Part shown: positions 8,974 to 17,506 of the stretch, one piece after another
Numbering within the stretch: position 1 is the first letter of the stretch
Layout: each line of letters opens with the position of its first letter
From: Pseudobdellovibrionaceae bacterium
Lineage (GTDB): Bacteria > Bdellovibrionota > Bdellovibrionia > Bdellovibrionales > UBA1609
Length of the DNA stretch: 64,000 bases
NCBI GenBank assembly: GCA_023898385.1
Contig: CP060220.1
Coordinates: 1,302,001-1,366,000, forward strand
Reading direction: 5' to 3'
The notes under the pieces: generated by a model
Database searches by the model: none
What the model saw: only the letters and a program-made list of their open reading frames with translations
What the model was told of the DNA's origin: nothing
Program-made: the position numbers and the translations under genes

Positions 8974-10095
8974 ATGAGTTTAAATTTTCGCATTGCACGC
9001 CTTAGTGACGTCCCACCTCTGATCGAACTTGAAAACCAATCGTTTAAGACCGACCGCCTGTCAGTATCCAGCTTTCGCCACTTTGTTCGCTCGGATAAGT
9101 CTGATTTAGTGGTGGCTATAAGTCAACGGAAGGTTTTGGGATACTACCTGTTGCTCTATCGACAAGGCACTGCATTGGCTCGACTTTACTCCCTAGCGAT
9201 CAGTTCGAAGGTTCGCGGACGCGGTTATGGCCGACGTCTTATGGAACACGCTGTCGAACAAGCAGCTTTGCGAAAAAAATCAGTGCTCAGGCTTGAAGTG
9301 CGCCCAGACAACAAACGAGCGATCAACTTGTATCAATCGCTCGGATTTTATAAAATGGCTATTAAACCACATTTTTATGAAGACGGGTCTGAAGCTCTCA
9401 TTTTTGAAAAGAGATTGATTCCCCGCCAATTGGGCATGAAATTTAAAGTCCCTTATTATTCACAGGGAACTGATTTTACCTGTGGACCCGCCTCACTATT
9501 AATGGCCATGGGTGCTCTTTCAAAAAAAGTCCGGCCAAACCTTAAAGCTGAATTGCAGATCTGGCGTGAGTCCACCACGATATTTATGACATCAGGACAT
9601 GGCGGCTGTGGCCCCAGCGGGTTAGCACTGGCCGCCCATAGGCGTGGTTTTCAACCGGAAATTTGGCTTTCTGAGGATACTGCTCAGTTCATTGAAGGCG
9701 TTCGAACGGAGGCAAAAAAGGATATCTTGAAATTGGTTCAAGAAGATTTTCGAAGCCAAGTACGAACAAATCGAATTCCGGTACGCACAAAGCGCCTGAA
9801 GATTGGTGATCTCGAGAAGGTCGCCCGGCGCGGCGGCGTCCCGATCATTTTAATCAGTTCCTACAAGATTACTGGCACAAAGGCACCTCACTGGGTGGTG
9901 CTCGCGGGTTTTGATGAAAGCTATTATTACATTCACGATCCTGATTTAGATACCGATATTCCCCGAGATGCCTTTGAAGCTGCTATGTCTGTTCCTGATA
10001 TGGCATTCATTCCCGTAAAGAAAAGTGATTTCCTAAAAATGGCAAAGTTTGGAAAACAGCGGGCCCAAATGGTCGTGAATATTTTTAAGGCTTAG
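8974..10095 (+). CDS. GNAT acetyltransferase fused to C39-like cysteine peptidase
   Basis: 373 residues in two domains. Residues 1-148 form a GNAT fold with the acetyl-CoA loop (VRGRGYGRRLMEHA, residues 80-93) and the NLYQSLGF motif. Residues 155-373 form a papain/C39-like domain with C170 (TDFTCGPAS), H306 (APHWVVLAGF) and D322 (YIHDPD) as a plausible Cys-His-Asp triad. There is no signal peptide or transporter domain, unlike the bacteriocin-processing C39 proteins, so it probably acts in the cytoplasm. It is divergent from the RimK-like gene with only 32 bp between start codons, implying shared control. A likely role is modification and trimming or transpeptidation of the product of the ligase. 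Confidence 0.88.
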   Translation: MSLNFRIARLSDVPPLIELENQSFKTDRLSVSSFRHFVRSDKSDLVVAISQRKVLGYYLLLYRQGTALARLYSLAISSKVRGRGYGRRLMEHAVEQAALRKKSVLRLEVRPDNKRAINLYQSLGFYKMAIKPHFYEDGSEALIFEKRLIPRQLGMKFKVPYYSQGTDFTCGPASLLMAMGALSKKVRPNLKAELQIWRESTTIFMTSGHGGCGPSGLALAAHRRGFQPEIWLSEDTAQFIEGVRTEAKKDILKLVQEDFRSQVRTNRIPVRTKRLKIGDLEKVARRGGVPIILISSYKITGTKAPHWVVLAGFDESYYYIHDPDLDTDIPRDAFEAAMSVPDMAFIPVKKSDFLKMAKFGKQRAQMVVNIFKA

Positions 10096-10122
10096 AGGTG
10101 CGAGATTCTCACTAGATTTGTC

Positions 10123-10968
10123 CTACGGTAAATAGCTCCGACGGATAGGTTTTGATTTTAAAAATGCTATGTTTTGCCAATAGTACGCTGACTCTCCGAT
10201 AAAAACGGGAAAACAGGATTCGCCCTCGTAAAAAATAGTTTGCCCTTCGTAATTCAAAAACAGGGGGTCGCCCTTTTTTAGCTCTTTATAATCTTGCCCC
10301 CATAAACTGGGATGTATTCTCGCGGTCTTTTCTTCTTTTTGTGTGGGGTAAAAAACGGTTTCGTGTTCTAGGTATCCGGATAACTCAATCTTACTACCCG
10401 ATACGGGAAGCAATAATTTCTCGAGCAACAAAAGGACAACCCGTTCCATTTCGTCAATGATGGGGCTGAATTCCACACCCTGAGCCACGGGACCCATCTC
10501 CACCAACACGCCATGAGGCGCTAAGCTATCTACAAACCGGCAATCACTGTCTTGGTCTGAATTAAATAACAATCGAATAGACGGCATATCTTCAGTGGCT
10601 TTGGCCACTGCATGGGCCGACAGGTAGTCATTTTTAGAAAGCACCAGTGTGGCGCCCATATTAGTTGTTGTGGTGTGCAAGTCTATTAAAAAATAGGGCT
10701 CCCCTTGCGCCCAATTCACCAAATCCCCTCGAACCTCTTTGGATCGGGCGGCCTCATACCCCGTGGCCAATTCTCCACCCGGACCAAAACTCCGGTTAAG
10801 GTCTGAGTCAACAAATCTCACATTAGCCGCCGTTGCTCTTGGGTTGGCTAACAGGAATTTATATTGGTGACCACTTGGCAATAACTCTGGATGACGTTGC
10901 CATTTATTTAAAAGCCAAATTCCGGTTCGCTCATTTCCATGGGTCCCCGCGCAGATGACTACTTTCAT
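10123..10968 (-). CDS. Aspartoacylase/succinylglutamate desuccinylase-family deacylase
   Basis: 281 residues. The zinc site is visible: H10 and E13 in the N-terminal GTHGNERTG motif and H98 in LIDLHTTTTN. D56-R59 in DSDLNRSF is the expected substrate-binding DLNR. These match the AstE/AspA family (M14-like zinc carboxypeptidase fold), whose members remove acyl groups from N-acyl amino acids such as N-acetylaspartate. The gene overlaps the upstream ATP-grasp gene by 4 bp (10965-10968), so the two are translationally coupled. The pair suggests making and breaking of an N-acylated or peptide-like amino acid compound. Substrate preference is not readable from the sequence. Confidence 0.86.
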   Translation of the reverse strand: MKVVICAGTHGNERTGIWLLNKWQRHPELLPSGHQYKFLLANPRATAANVRFVDSDLNRSFGPGGELATGYEAARSKEVRGDLVNWAQGEPYFLIDLHTTTTNMGATLVLSKNDYLSAHAVAKATEDMPSIRLLFNSDQDSDCRFVDSLAPHGVLVEMGPVAQGVEFSPIIDEMERVVLLLLEKLLLPVSGSKIELSGYLEHETVFYPTQKEEKTARIHPSLWGQDYKELKKGDPLFLNYEGQTIFYEGESCFPVFIGESAYYWQNIAFLKSKPIRRSYLP

Positions 10969-12140
10969 AAATGCCTTTCAACATCAGACAGTGGTAAATG
11001 ATATTCTTGACCAGCCACCTTTAATTTCAACTTGCTATTAATTGAAAGCAATCTCTGCTCAAGCTCTTCCGCCGTTGGGGCTGTGAAAATAATGTGCCCC
11101 AACTCCTCCCTCACCGATTCACGTCCGGCCAGCTGTTGTCCGCCGAGTGATTTCATTTTTAGTTTACTCACCCATGGCTGAGATTTTAATTCTTCAACAC
11201 CGCTGATTTCCTCCAGCACCCCTGGCCCCGGATGCACAATATAAACTCCTGCATGAGTGACCGATTTTTTTGGAAAAATAAAATCTATCCCCAATTCCAC
11301 AGCTATAAAGGCCTCCCAAGCATTAAAACCGTAGGCCATCGATATCAAATCCATGATGTAACCACCCGGAGGCCGAAGAGCTATTTCACCAAACAGATGC
11401 CCCTCTGCGGATCGATAAAACTCAAGGTGAGTTTGTCCCCATTGAATCTTAAGTGCCTTCACCACTGATTCATTCAATTCTAGGATTTGCTGGCACTCTG
11501 TATCTGGGTAAGGGGCCGGAACGATATTCACGTGCGTTTTTGAACGATATTGCGTGATGTTTGTAAATTGAATTTGGCCATTTTGAATGAATGATTCAAT
11601 ACTGCCCTCGGGAGCATTTACCATTTTCTCGTAGATACGGGTGACATGCATGGCTGATTTCAGCTCATCAATGGTTTTTGCAAATACCAGCCCTCGCCCG
11701 CCGGATTGATCTCGATCTTTAACAACCACAGGAAAACCCAATTTCTCAACAATCGTCTCCACACTGATCGCCCTTGATCCGTCAATAAACCGCGTCATCG
11801 GTATATCAAAGTACCGAAGATACTGTTTCATTAAGATCTTGTCCCGACAGTGCAACACCATGGTTTTTTCTGAAAGCCTCGCGTGCACAATTCGGCGTGC
11901 TAGTGATGCGGGATACACGGCGCCCTCAGTGGTGGCGATAACATGGCTAAAAGATTGGCTGGGCCAATGGGTTTTTATGAATTTCCGAAGTTCTTCGCGA
12001 TCCGAATGCATGGGGGCCACAGCTGTTCCCAAGGGCGCCTTCAGCTTGGTCTCTTGATCCGCCCACAGGGCATAGGCGATACCTTTTTTATCCAACTCAC
12101 TCAATACGGATTTTCGAAGGCCCATGACTAAAACGTTCAT
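10965..12140 (-). CDS. ATP-grasp carboxylate-amine ligase
   Basis: 391 residues without membrane segments. An N-terminal Rossmann-like preATP-grasp region (MNVLVMGLRKSVLSELDKKG) is followed by the ATP-grasp core: ADP-binding lysine region (LGFPVVVKDRDQSGGRGLVF), then QTHLEFYR and GEIALRPPGGYIMDL with the acidic metal ligands. The family activates a carboxylate as an acyl-phosphate and ligates an amine. The specific substrate is unknown. The 4-bp overlap with the aspartoacylase-like gene indicates joint function; together with the RimK-like and GNAT-C39 genes they form a four-gene amidoligase cluster. The upstream 230 bp show no clear promoter. Confidence 0.82.
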   Translation of the reverse strand: MNVLVMGLRKSVLSELDKKGIAYALWADQETKLKAPLGTAVAPMHSDREELRKFIKTHWPSQSFSHVIATTEGAVYPASLARRIVHARLSEKTMVLHCRDKILMKQYLRYFDIPMTRFIDGSRAISVETIVEKLGFPVVVKDRDQSGGRGLVFAKTIDELKSAMHVTRIYEKMVNAPEGSIESFIQNGQIQFTNITQYRSKTHVNIVPAPYPDTECQQILELNESVVKALKIQWGQTHLEFYRSAEGHLFGEIALRPPGGYIMDLISMAYGFNAWEAFIAVELGIDFIFPKKSVTHAGVYIVHPGPGVLEEISGVEELKSQPWVSKLKMKSLGGQQLAGRESVREELGHIIFTAPTAEELEQRLLSINSKLKLKVAGQEYHLPLSDVERHL

Positions 12141-12337
12141 AGAATGCCATCATAACAAGATCGAAATGAATTTGTAAGTTTCGAATGCGGGTAAAACCGC
12201 CCCTACCTGCATCGTGTTAGAACTTACGCTCGAACTAACGGGCAAGGCGATGCGGCCTCACCATTTCAAGGGACCCGCATTTTCCTGGTTAGATTGAAGC
12301 ATTCAGAAAAACTTAAAGGAGACTTTGGGCCCCCCTC

Positions 12338-12349
12338 AAGTACGTACTT
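12338..12349. repeat. Perfect 12-bp palindrome
   Basis: AAGTACGTACTT is a perfect palindrome in the 230-bp gap between the ATP-grasp start (12140) and the VWA lipoprotein stop (12373). GGCCCCC/GGGCCCCCC tracts lie to either side. It could be a protein-binding site, but no function can be assigned. Confidence 0.3.
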
Positions 12350-12372
12350 TGGCTGAGTGGCCCCCGTTTTTT

Positions 12373-13497
12373 TTAGTGGGAGTAACTCACAGTGACGATT
12401 ACGCCAGCGGCTGGTGCTTCGACAAACCGCAAAACCTGACCGTCCACTTCCCACGGAATTTGTGAGCCGTCAGAAAGGACCACTTCCACGGACTCCGGAC
12501 GAGGCACTTGATCAAGACGGAATTCTTTGTCACGCGATAATTTTTCTACGTCTTCAGCCATTGTATCAAAAAGTGTTTCAAAAGAATTTTCGCAAATGCT
12601 GATGCTTGACCCGCCAGTTGACCGTACAAAGGCATCTATTTTTTCAGCGTAAGCGGTAGCAGGCTCAGTGAAGCTTCCACGCTGTTGGTCATAACATCGT
12701 TCATCGCCAGGCTGAACATAAACCCCATAGGCTCTCAGGGCCAAGTTCTCTCGTCGAACCGCCATTTGATAGGCGGCAATGACGTCGGCTCCGGTGGCTT
12801 CCACATTGTCTTTACCTAAAGTCTCATCTGCGTCAGTGATATACACCACAGCCAATTGAGCGCCGAAGCGATGAAAGCCCTGGTTGGCACTGCCCAATTT
12901 ACCGATGGCGTCGACGGATGCACTTAGCGGCCGCTCATCGGCAAGTGTGCAGGGATTCTGAATCCAACCCAAAGTGTCGCTGTCATTACATTGAAGCATA
13001 GACAGGTGGTCGTCTATCAACTGCACTCGCTTTGAATCTGTGGATCGAATGATAGTTTGGTTACTCATTGGCAACTGGGCAAGTGATCCGTTTAAAGCAT
13101 GTCCTACGCCCCGATTTGTGGTTGTCATACCCAATTGCCAGTCAACACCTTGTAGTCGGTCAGAAAGAGTGCGAAAACGCTGCCCCATGGTCCATCTATC
13201 AGAATGCATTGAAACAGAAGTGTCTTGAACAACTAATATATCTAGTTTTCCGTTACCCGCCGCCTGCGTGAAAGTCTCCACTAATAAAGGCGGTGATGGC
13301 TCAATGGGAAGTATGACAATAGGTGGTCCTGGCTCTGGCATCGGCAGAGTCGGAGGCTCAAAGCTGATTGGATCTCCAATTTCTCCGTCGTGTGACATTT
13401 TTGAGTCAAAGTGAACGTCGGCAAATTTCACATCACTACAGGCAGTGGCTGCCAACATTAAACCCACTAATCCCGTCCATGCGATAAGATTTTTCAT
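12373..13497 (-). CDS. VWA-like lipoprotein
   Basis: The ATG at 13497 (374 residues) is chosen because GGGGGA sits 6-8 nt upstream. The signal MKNLIAWTGLVGLMLAATAC has a lipobox ATAC. A Pro-rich linker (SFEPPTLPMPEPGPP) leads to a von Willebrand A-like domain with the MIDAS start ILVVQDTSVSMHSDR (DxSxS) and a second acidic strand VVYITDADETL. VWA domains bind ligands through a metal ion. A second lipoprotein of the same architecture lies at 49945. Four cysteines in the mature part (LQCNDSD, NPCTLAD, DERCYDQ, SICENS) suggest disulfides. Function is probably surface adhesion or assembly; this is inference from the domain. Confidence 0.75.
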   Translation of the reverse strand: MKNLIAWTGLVGLMLAATACSDVKFADVHFDSKMSHDGEIGDPISFEPPTLPMPEPGPPIVILPIEPSPPLLVETFTQAAGNGKLDILVVQDTSVSMHSDRWTMGQRFRTLSDRLQGVDWQLGMTTTNRGVGHALNGSLAQLPMSNQTIIRSTDSKRVQLIDDHLSMLQCNDSDTLGWIQNPCTLADERPLSASVDAIGKLGSANQGFHRFGAQLAVVYITDADETLGKDNVEATGADVIAAYQMAVRRENLALRAYGVYVQPGDERCYDQQRGSFTEPATAYAEKIDAFVRSTGGSSISICENSFETLFDTMAEDVEKLSRDKEFRLDQVPRPESVEVVLSDGSQIPWEVDGQVLRFVEAPAAGVIVTVSYSH

Positions 13498-14033
13498 GGT
13501 TAATTCCCCCACATTATTTTTTGTTTAGCCCTTCCAACGTCTAGCTAGAGCAAAGTCGGGGCCAGAATCCGCCACCAGCAAAGGTTTTGTCGCGTCGCAT
13601 GAAGTGCGTGAAATTTTTAAGAGAGTTTCATTGTCGTTTTGATATGAGATTGATGAAAACTGTTTAAGTCGATGAGTTGTCGAAAGAGTTAACAGATCTG
13701 AGGATTTTTTTGTGTGCGTTTCACCGGTGCCGTGGAACAGCTACCACCGCCCCATTCAACGAATCGTTTCATTTCGTGAATAGGCTACTTCTTTTGAATC
13801 CTCGAAAACGCCAACTGCCGTGGTCACTGCCAACGTGAGTGGGCACTCCTCTGCCCACCGCGGTTGGCGTCTCAAAATAGGACTTCAATAATTTCAACAC
13901 ATTAGGCATTGGCACCAAACCAGCAATAGTTAAGGGTGTGCGCCGCTTGAAGGCGCCAGGGCTGCAAGGAAGTATTTTAATAGTTTTTTAGAATTTTTAA
14001 CGAACAATCCCCCATATCCCCAATTCACTCCCT
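13498..14033. other. Long intergenic region with imperfect hairpin
   Basis: No convincing coding region was found. An imperfect inverted repeat (CGCCAACTGCCGTGG near 13810 against CCACCGCGGTTGGCG near 13857; about 15-bp arms with two mismatches) could form a large stem-loop. The region ends in a strong plus-strand terminator at 14034 although no plus-strand gene precedes it, so a small RNA could be encoded here. I checked for a c-di-GMP-I riboswitch core and did not find it. Confidence 0.4.
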
Positions 14034-14063
14034 AGCCGGTCTCCCCAAGACCGGCTTTTTTTT
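14034..14063 (+). terminator. Strong rho-independent terminator
   Basis: A perfect 9-bp stem (AGCCGGTCT / AGACCGGCT) with a 5-nt loop is followed by a run of seven to eight T. It is oriented for plus-strand transcription, but the nearest upstream gene is on the minus strand. Confidence 0.85.
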
Positions 14064-14192
14064 CTGCGCACTTTTTTGACGCCAGCAGTCTATGACCGCA
14101 GTTCTTATTCCACGACTTCTGGTTCAACATTCCTGGCACTTCGAAACCCCTTCTTCAATTGCATTGCCCTGTTGATCAGCTATCATGAACAA

Positions 14193-14582
14193 ATGAGCTT
14201 ATCCGAAAAGGTTAAACAGTTTTTTAAAGACAGACCAGAAGTTAGCTTAGTCATTCTCTATGGTTCGCAGGCTAAGGGGGACGCTACAAGCACCAGTGAT
14301 GTGGATGTGGCTGTCGCTGGCGAAGGACCCCTTGATGCCGAGAATCTTGTTCGGTTCAATGTAGAGCTTACAAATATATTAAGGAAGGAAGTAGATATTC
14401 TTGATCTAACCCAATCCACGGGAACAATTCTTGAAGAGGCCTTGGCTGGAGGACAACTCTTGCTCAACAAAAACCCCGGCATATACGCCGAGCTCATCAA
14501 AAAACTTATTTATGATAAAACCGACTTCCGCCCCTACTACGATCGAATTTTGGCTGAACGACGGAAAAGGTATTTTGGATGA
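14193..14582 (+). CDS. mntA: MntA-type nucleotidyltransferase antitoxin
   Basis: 129 residues from the ATG at 14193; an upstream in-frame extension to 14076 runs across the terminator tail and is unlikely. The minimal nucleotidyltransferase signature GSX10DXD is perfect: G24-S25, then ten residues, then D36-V-D38. MntA antitoxins of type VII systems transfer AMP to a tyrosine of the HepT toxin and neutralise it. The gene overlaps the HEPN gene by 4 bp (14579-14582), the standard order and coupling for MntA/HepT. No strong ribosome-binding site is seen before the start. Confidence 0.85.
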   Translation: MSLSEKVKQFFKDRPEVSLVILYGSQAKGDATSTSDVDVAVAGEGPLDAENLVRFNVELTNILRKEVDILDLTQSTGTILEEALAGGQLLLNKNPGIYAELIKKLIYDKTDFRPYYDRILAERRKRYFG

Positions 14583-14995
14583 AAAACAACGTCATCAATG
14601 AAAAAATAGAATCTTTACGCAAATGTCTGGTACGGCTAGAAGATAAAAAACCCGACGATATTGCTATTTTACGAACGGACATCGATCGACAAGATATTAT
14701 CTCCGTCAACCTTGAACGTGCTATTCAGATTTGTGTGGATATCGCCTCTTATATAATTTCCAGCCAAAATCTCCCGGCCCCTACAACCATGAGCGAGTCG
14801 ATTGCGGCTCTAGAAAAGGTTGCATTAATCTCTACAAAAACATCATTAAGTTTGCAAAAAGCAGTTGGATTTAGAAATATTTCGGTACACGCCTATAAGA
14901 AAATTGACTGGGACATCGTTTTTAGTATCCTTCATAATCACCTCAATGACTTCAAAGCCTTTGTTCGCGAAATCGAAGAAAACAGAAAAACCTAA
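14579..14995 (+). CDS. hepT: HepT-type HEPN RNase toxin
   Basis: 138 residues, all-helical by appearance. The HEPN active-site motif RX4HXY is intact: R99, H104 and Y106 (RNISVHAY). In characterised pairs the tyrosine of this motif is AMPylated by MntA, which blocks the RNase. The family cleaves RNA, for example tRNA. Translation is coupled to mntA through the ATGA overlap. The intact motif predicts an active toxin. Such pairs are often part of accessory DNA and may act in phage defence or plasmid stability; here no phage or plasmid genes are adjacent. Confidence 0.87.
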   Translation: MKNNVINEKIESLRKCLVRLEDKKPDDIAILRTDIDRQDIISVNLERAIQICVDIASYIISSQNLPAPTTMSESIAALEKVALISTKTSLSLQKAVGFRNISVHAYKKIDWDIVFSILHNHLNDFKAFVREIEENRKT

Positions 14996-15092
14996 GAAAG
15001 CGCATTGATGGCAACTCTAGGCCTTGGACGATTAATCAACTACAAAAACAATTGCGCAATGCCATTTGTCCTGATGATTTAAGGCGCCTGCT

Positions 15093-16553
15093 ATGATTCG
15101 AGTTTTTACAACTTTGTATGTGGTCATTTCCATTTCAGCCTGTGCCACCATCAAAGACACTCATCAACTTATTAAAGTCCCTACTGATGTGGATGGCGCG
15201 ATGGCCTACTATCAAGGCGCAAAACTGGGGCCGGCGCCCAATTTTTATAAAGTGCGAAGGCACAAAGCGGCCACCCTGGCTCTGCGCCACCAAGATAAAT
15301 TCATCGAACAAAAACTTACACCGAAGTACCGATGGGGTGAGAGTTTTGGCAGTAATATGTTGATGGGGCTATTTTTTGGCAACCTGGCTATTGGAGCTGT
15401 TGGCGTTGCTGCAGATATGGTTTCTGGTACCGCCTACGACTTTTCCCCTATTGAGCCGTTTGTTTTTTATCCTGACAGAACTCGCCTGAGAGCACCTCGA
15501 TCCATTGCGGTGGCTCCTCCAAAGTATTCAGACGAATTTATTTCTGACCAGCTCGCATTAAGAGTGAACTCTTTTCTTGAAACCGAATATCCTCAAAAGA
15601 GTCTTATCACCTATGCCGAAAATGAAAGAATATTTTTCTCGTATGGGTACACTCATGACCAATGGGCGTCTCCCGTGGTGAGAGATCGGCTCTATCAAAC
15701 TCTCGGCACGACTCACTTAGCAGAAACTATTGTGAGCGAGGAGCAAGACAGCTTTTCTCTTGAGATCAAGATCACAGATGTCATCACTAATCTTCCCTTT
15801 GCTACCCACACCGTCAGCATCAAAAAAAATGAGTTGAGCGCCTTCAACATGGGGCGGGTTTCTAGGTGGTTTCGAAAACTGGCAATAGAAATGGTGCCCA
15901 ATGCTGCGGGCATTGAAAACCTAAAAGCCTCTTTTAGTATTTCGGGCGATCAAGAAGATGCGCCATTGGACGCTTATTATTTTCTGAATTCCGGTTCACC
16001 TGTTGGACTCCTCGGATCAAACCTTTCTGTCACAATGTCAAATCTGCGTCCCGCAAATCGACGAGGAAACTTTGACGGGGTGGTTCGTCTTCAATCTAAG
16101 TTTTCGTTTCAATACCAACCGTTTTATGTGGAAGACTTGTTTGGCGATAAGGTCTTTGATTTTGACTGGTGGAATGTGGGGTATGGACTAGGCCCAGAAG
16201 TGGGTCTTGATACGATGATTGGCTACCTCTACCTTAACGTTTTATTAACCCCGACTATGCACCATATTAGTTTTGGTTCGCCCGTTCCCGGAAAAGACAT
16301 TTCTCGAATGTACATGGATGGCCAGGCTGAATTTGGTTTCAGCACTTTTCTCGCTACCCATTGGCACATGCGATTTTTTGTAAGAACTCGAAATCACTCT
16401 CCAGAAATGTGGCATGAAATTCTTAACCAAGGCGCGGATGTCCCCCGTGGCAGTGAACCCGATGTGGCACCATTCTACAACTACTCCGGAATTGGAATTG
16501 AATACTACCTTCCCCGAGCCCGCAAGGAAGCCAAACGCTGGCTCAATCCATAG
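15093..16553 (+). CDS. Predicted lipoprotein, unknown function
   Basis: 486 residues. The signal MIRVFTTLYVVISISACATI has a lipobox ISAC. A short hydrophobic, Gly-rich segment (residues 88-112, LMGLFFGNLAIGAVGVAAD) follows the charged N-terminal part, which is seen in some membrane-anchored lipoproteins. The second half, from about residue 310, has alternating aromatic strands (FSFQYQPFYVEDLF, FDWWNVGYGLGPEVGLD, LYLNVLLTPTMHHISFGS) ending with GIGIEYYLP, reminiscent of an outer-membrane barrel. No family is recognised. It begins about 100 bp after hepT and appears to be transcribed alone. Confidence 0.62.
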   Translation: MIRVFTTLYVVISISACATIKDTHQLIKVPTDVDGAMAYYQGAKLGPAPNFYKVRRHKAATLALRHQDKFIEQKLTPKYRWGESFGSNMLMGLFFGNLAIGAVGVAADMVSGTAYDFSPIEPFVFYPDRTRLRAPRSIAVAPPKYSDEFISDQLALRVNSFLETEYPQKSLITYAENERIFFSYGYTHDQWASPVVRDRLYQTLGTTHLAETIVSEEQDSFSLEIKITDVITNLPFATHTVSIKKNELSAFNMGRVSRWFRKLAIEMVPNAAGIENLKASFSISGDQEDAPLDAYYFLNSGSPVGLLGSNLSVTMSNLRPANRRGNFDGVVRLQSKFSFQYQPFYVEDLFGDKVFDFDWWNVGYGLGPEVGLDTMIGYLYLNVLLTPTMHHISFGSPVPGKDISRMYMDGQAEFGFSTFLATHWHMRFFVRTRNHSPEMWHEILNQGADVPRGSEPDVAPFYNYSGIGIEYYLPRARKEAKRWLNP

Positions 16554-16890
16554 GGTTCCAGGTCCTAAATCGGCTCACGGCGTGTTAACTTAATGCCTTC
16601 GTTTTTTCTAGATGATTATTTCATCCAACACGCATTGAGCTTGATGCTGCTGCTTCACTCTCATCGAATTCATTCATCCCATCCTTTGGATCTAATAAGG
16701 CAGTTGCCCACCGAAAAACTCTCAAATCGAGTCATTTGGACCGCCGAAATAACTCGGACAAATTAATGACCGGAAAACCCTGCAATGATCTCTGACTAAA
16801 CCGTAGATTTTTTATCTGATGAATAAAATTTTCTAGAAACACCGATACTTCTGCGATAACACAGCGTGACCAGGTTTAGGACCTGGTACC
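16554..16890. repeat. 337-bp non-coding block bounded by 16-bp inverted repeats
   Basis: GGTTCCAGGTCCTAAA at 16554-16569 and TTTAGGACCTGGTACC at 16875-16890 are inverted copies with one mismatch. They bound almost exactly the gene-free gap between the lipoprotein stop (16553) and the next start (16898). The right copy also forms a local hairpin (CCAGGT...ACCTGG). No open reading frame is present inside. It could be a small non-autonomous element or paired regulatory sites. Confidence 0.45.
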
Positions 16891-16897
16891 TTATATT

Positions 16898-17314
16898 ATG
16901 AAATATATTTTTTTTAGTTTGTTGTTGCTGTTTTCTTTTCCTCTCCTTGCCCAAGATGGTGCCAATGAGTATCTATGGCGACTTTTATGTGTGGGCCAAG
17001 AGAATAATTTGTTCTTTAAGGGCCATGCTATTGAATTAGAAGTTCGTGATACTGGCTTTATTCACCTAAAAATAGCTGGACAGGATTATCAGACCTCAGG
17101 TCCGATGATTTTTGATGAAGTTCTCTTTTCTCACTACCAGGGATCAGTGAAAGAAGACGGCATTTTCTTTTCTGTGGTTCGAAAAACTGGGGCACAAGGG
17201 CCGGTCATGCAGTATGAAGGTGAACTCAGTATCGATGCAAAAGTTGAGTTTGCCGGGGAGTACCGGCTGTCTTGCGATTACCACCCGTATATCTGCAAAT
17301 ACAATCCGCACTAA
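16898..17314 (+). CDS. Small secreted protein, unknown function
   Basis: 138 residues. The signal peptide MKYIFFSLLLLFSFPLLAQDG ends in an AQ cleavage site, so the protein is exported. The mature part is beta-rich (VRDTGFIHLKIAGQDYQTSG) and has three cysteines, two near the C-terminus (LSCDYHPYICKYN) that could pair. I do not recognise the family. It is convergent with the GLUG lipoprotein gene; the two share the perfect hairpin at 17446-17506 as a possible common terminator. Confidence 0.6.
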   Translation: MKYIFFSLLLLFSFPLLAQDGANEYLWRLLCVGQENNLFFKGHAIELEVRDTGFIHLKIAGQDYQTSGPMIFDEVLFSHYQGSVKEDGIFFSVVRKTGAQGPVMQYEGELSIDAKVEFAGEYRLSCDYHPYICKYNPH

Positions 17315-17445
17315 ATCACGTAGACGTACCACCCATTTTACGAATAGAGAAATAGAATCGCTGTGATATTTTTGACGCAATATTTCTTGCGGCGCCGAAG
17401 TCGGGTCAAACCTTTTGGTCTGCAAACACGAGAATGTGTTACTAT

Positions 17446-17506
17446 AAAAGGTATCCCTTTCCTTTCTGCGTTGCTCTGCAACGCAGAAAGGAAAGGGATA
17501 CCTTTT
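17446..17506. repeat. Perfect 29-bp inverted repeat (GGAAAGGGATACC element, doubled)
   Basis: Two 29-nt arms (17446-17474 and 17478-17506) are perfectly complementary around a TCT loop. They contain GCAACGCAGAAAGGAAAGGG and the end GGGATACCTTTT. One arm matches the repeat element at 59461-59496 and 59811-59847. Because the arms end in AAAA/TTTT it can act as a bidirectional terminator between the convergent genes ending at 17314 and 17505. The right arm overlaps the stop codon of the minus-strand gene. Confidence 0.9.

Noticed and set aside
13498..14033. c-di-GMP-I riboswitch (GEMM) candidate
   Set aside because: The conserved GGACGCAAAGCC-type core and GNRA tetraloop receptor were not found.
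14076..14192. Upstream in-frame extension of the mntA gene
   Set aside because: It begins right after a strong terminator and adds residues not found in MNT-family proteins.
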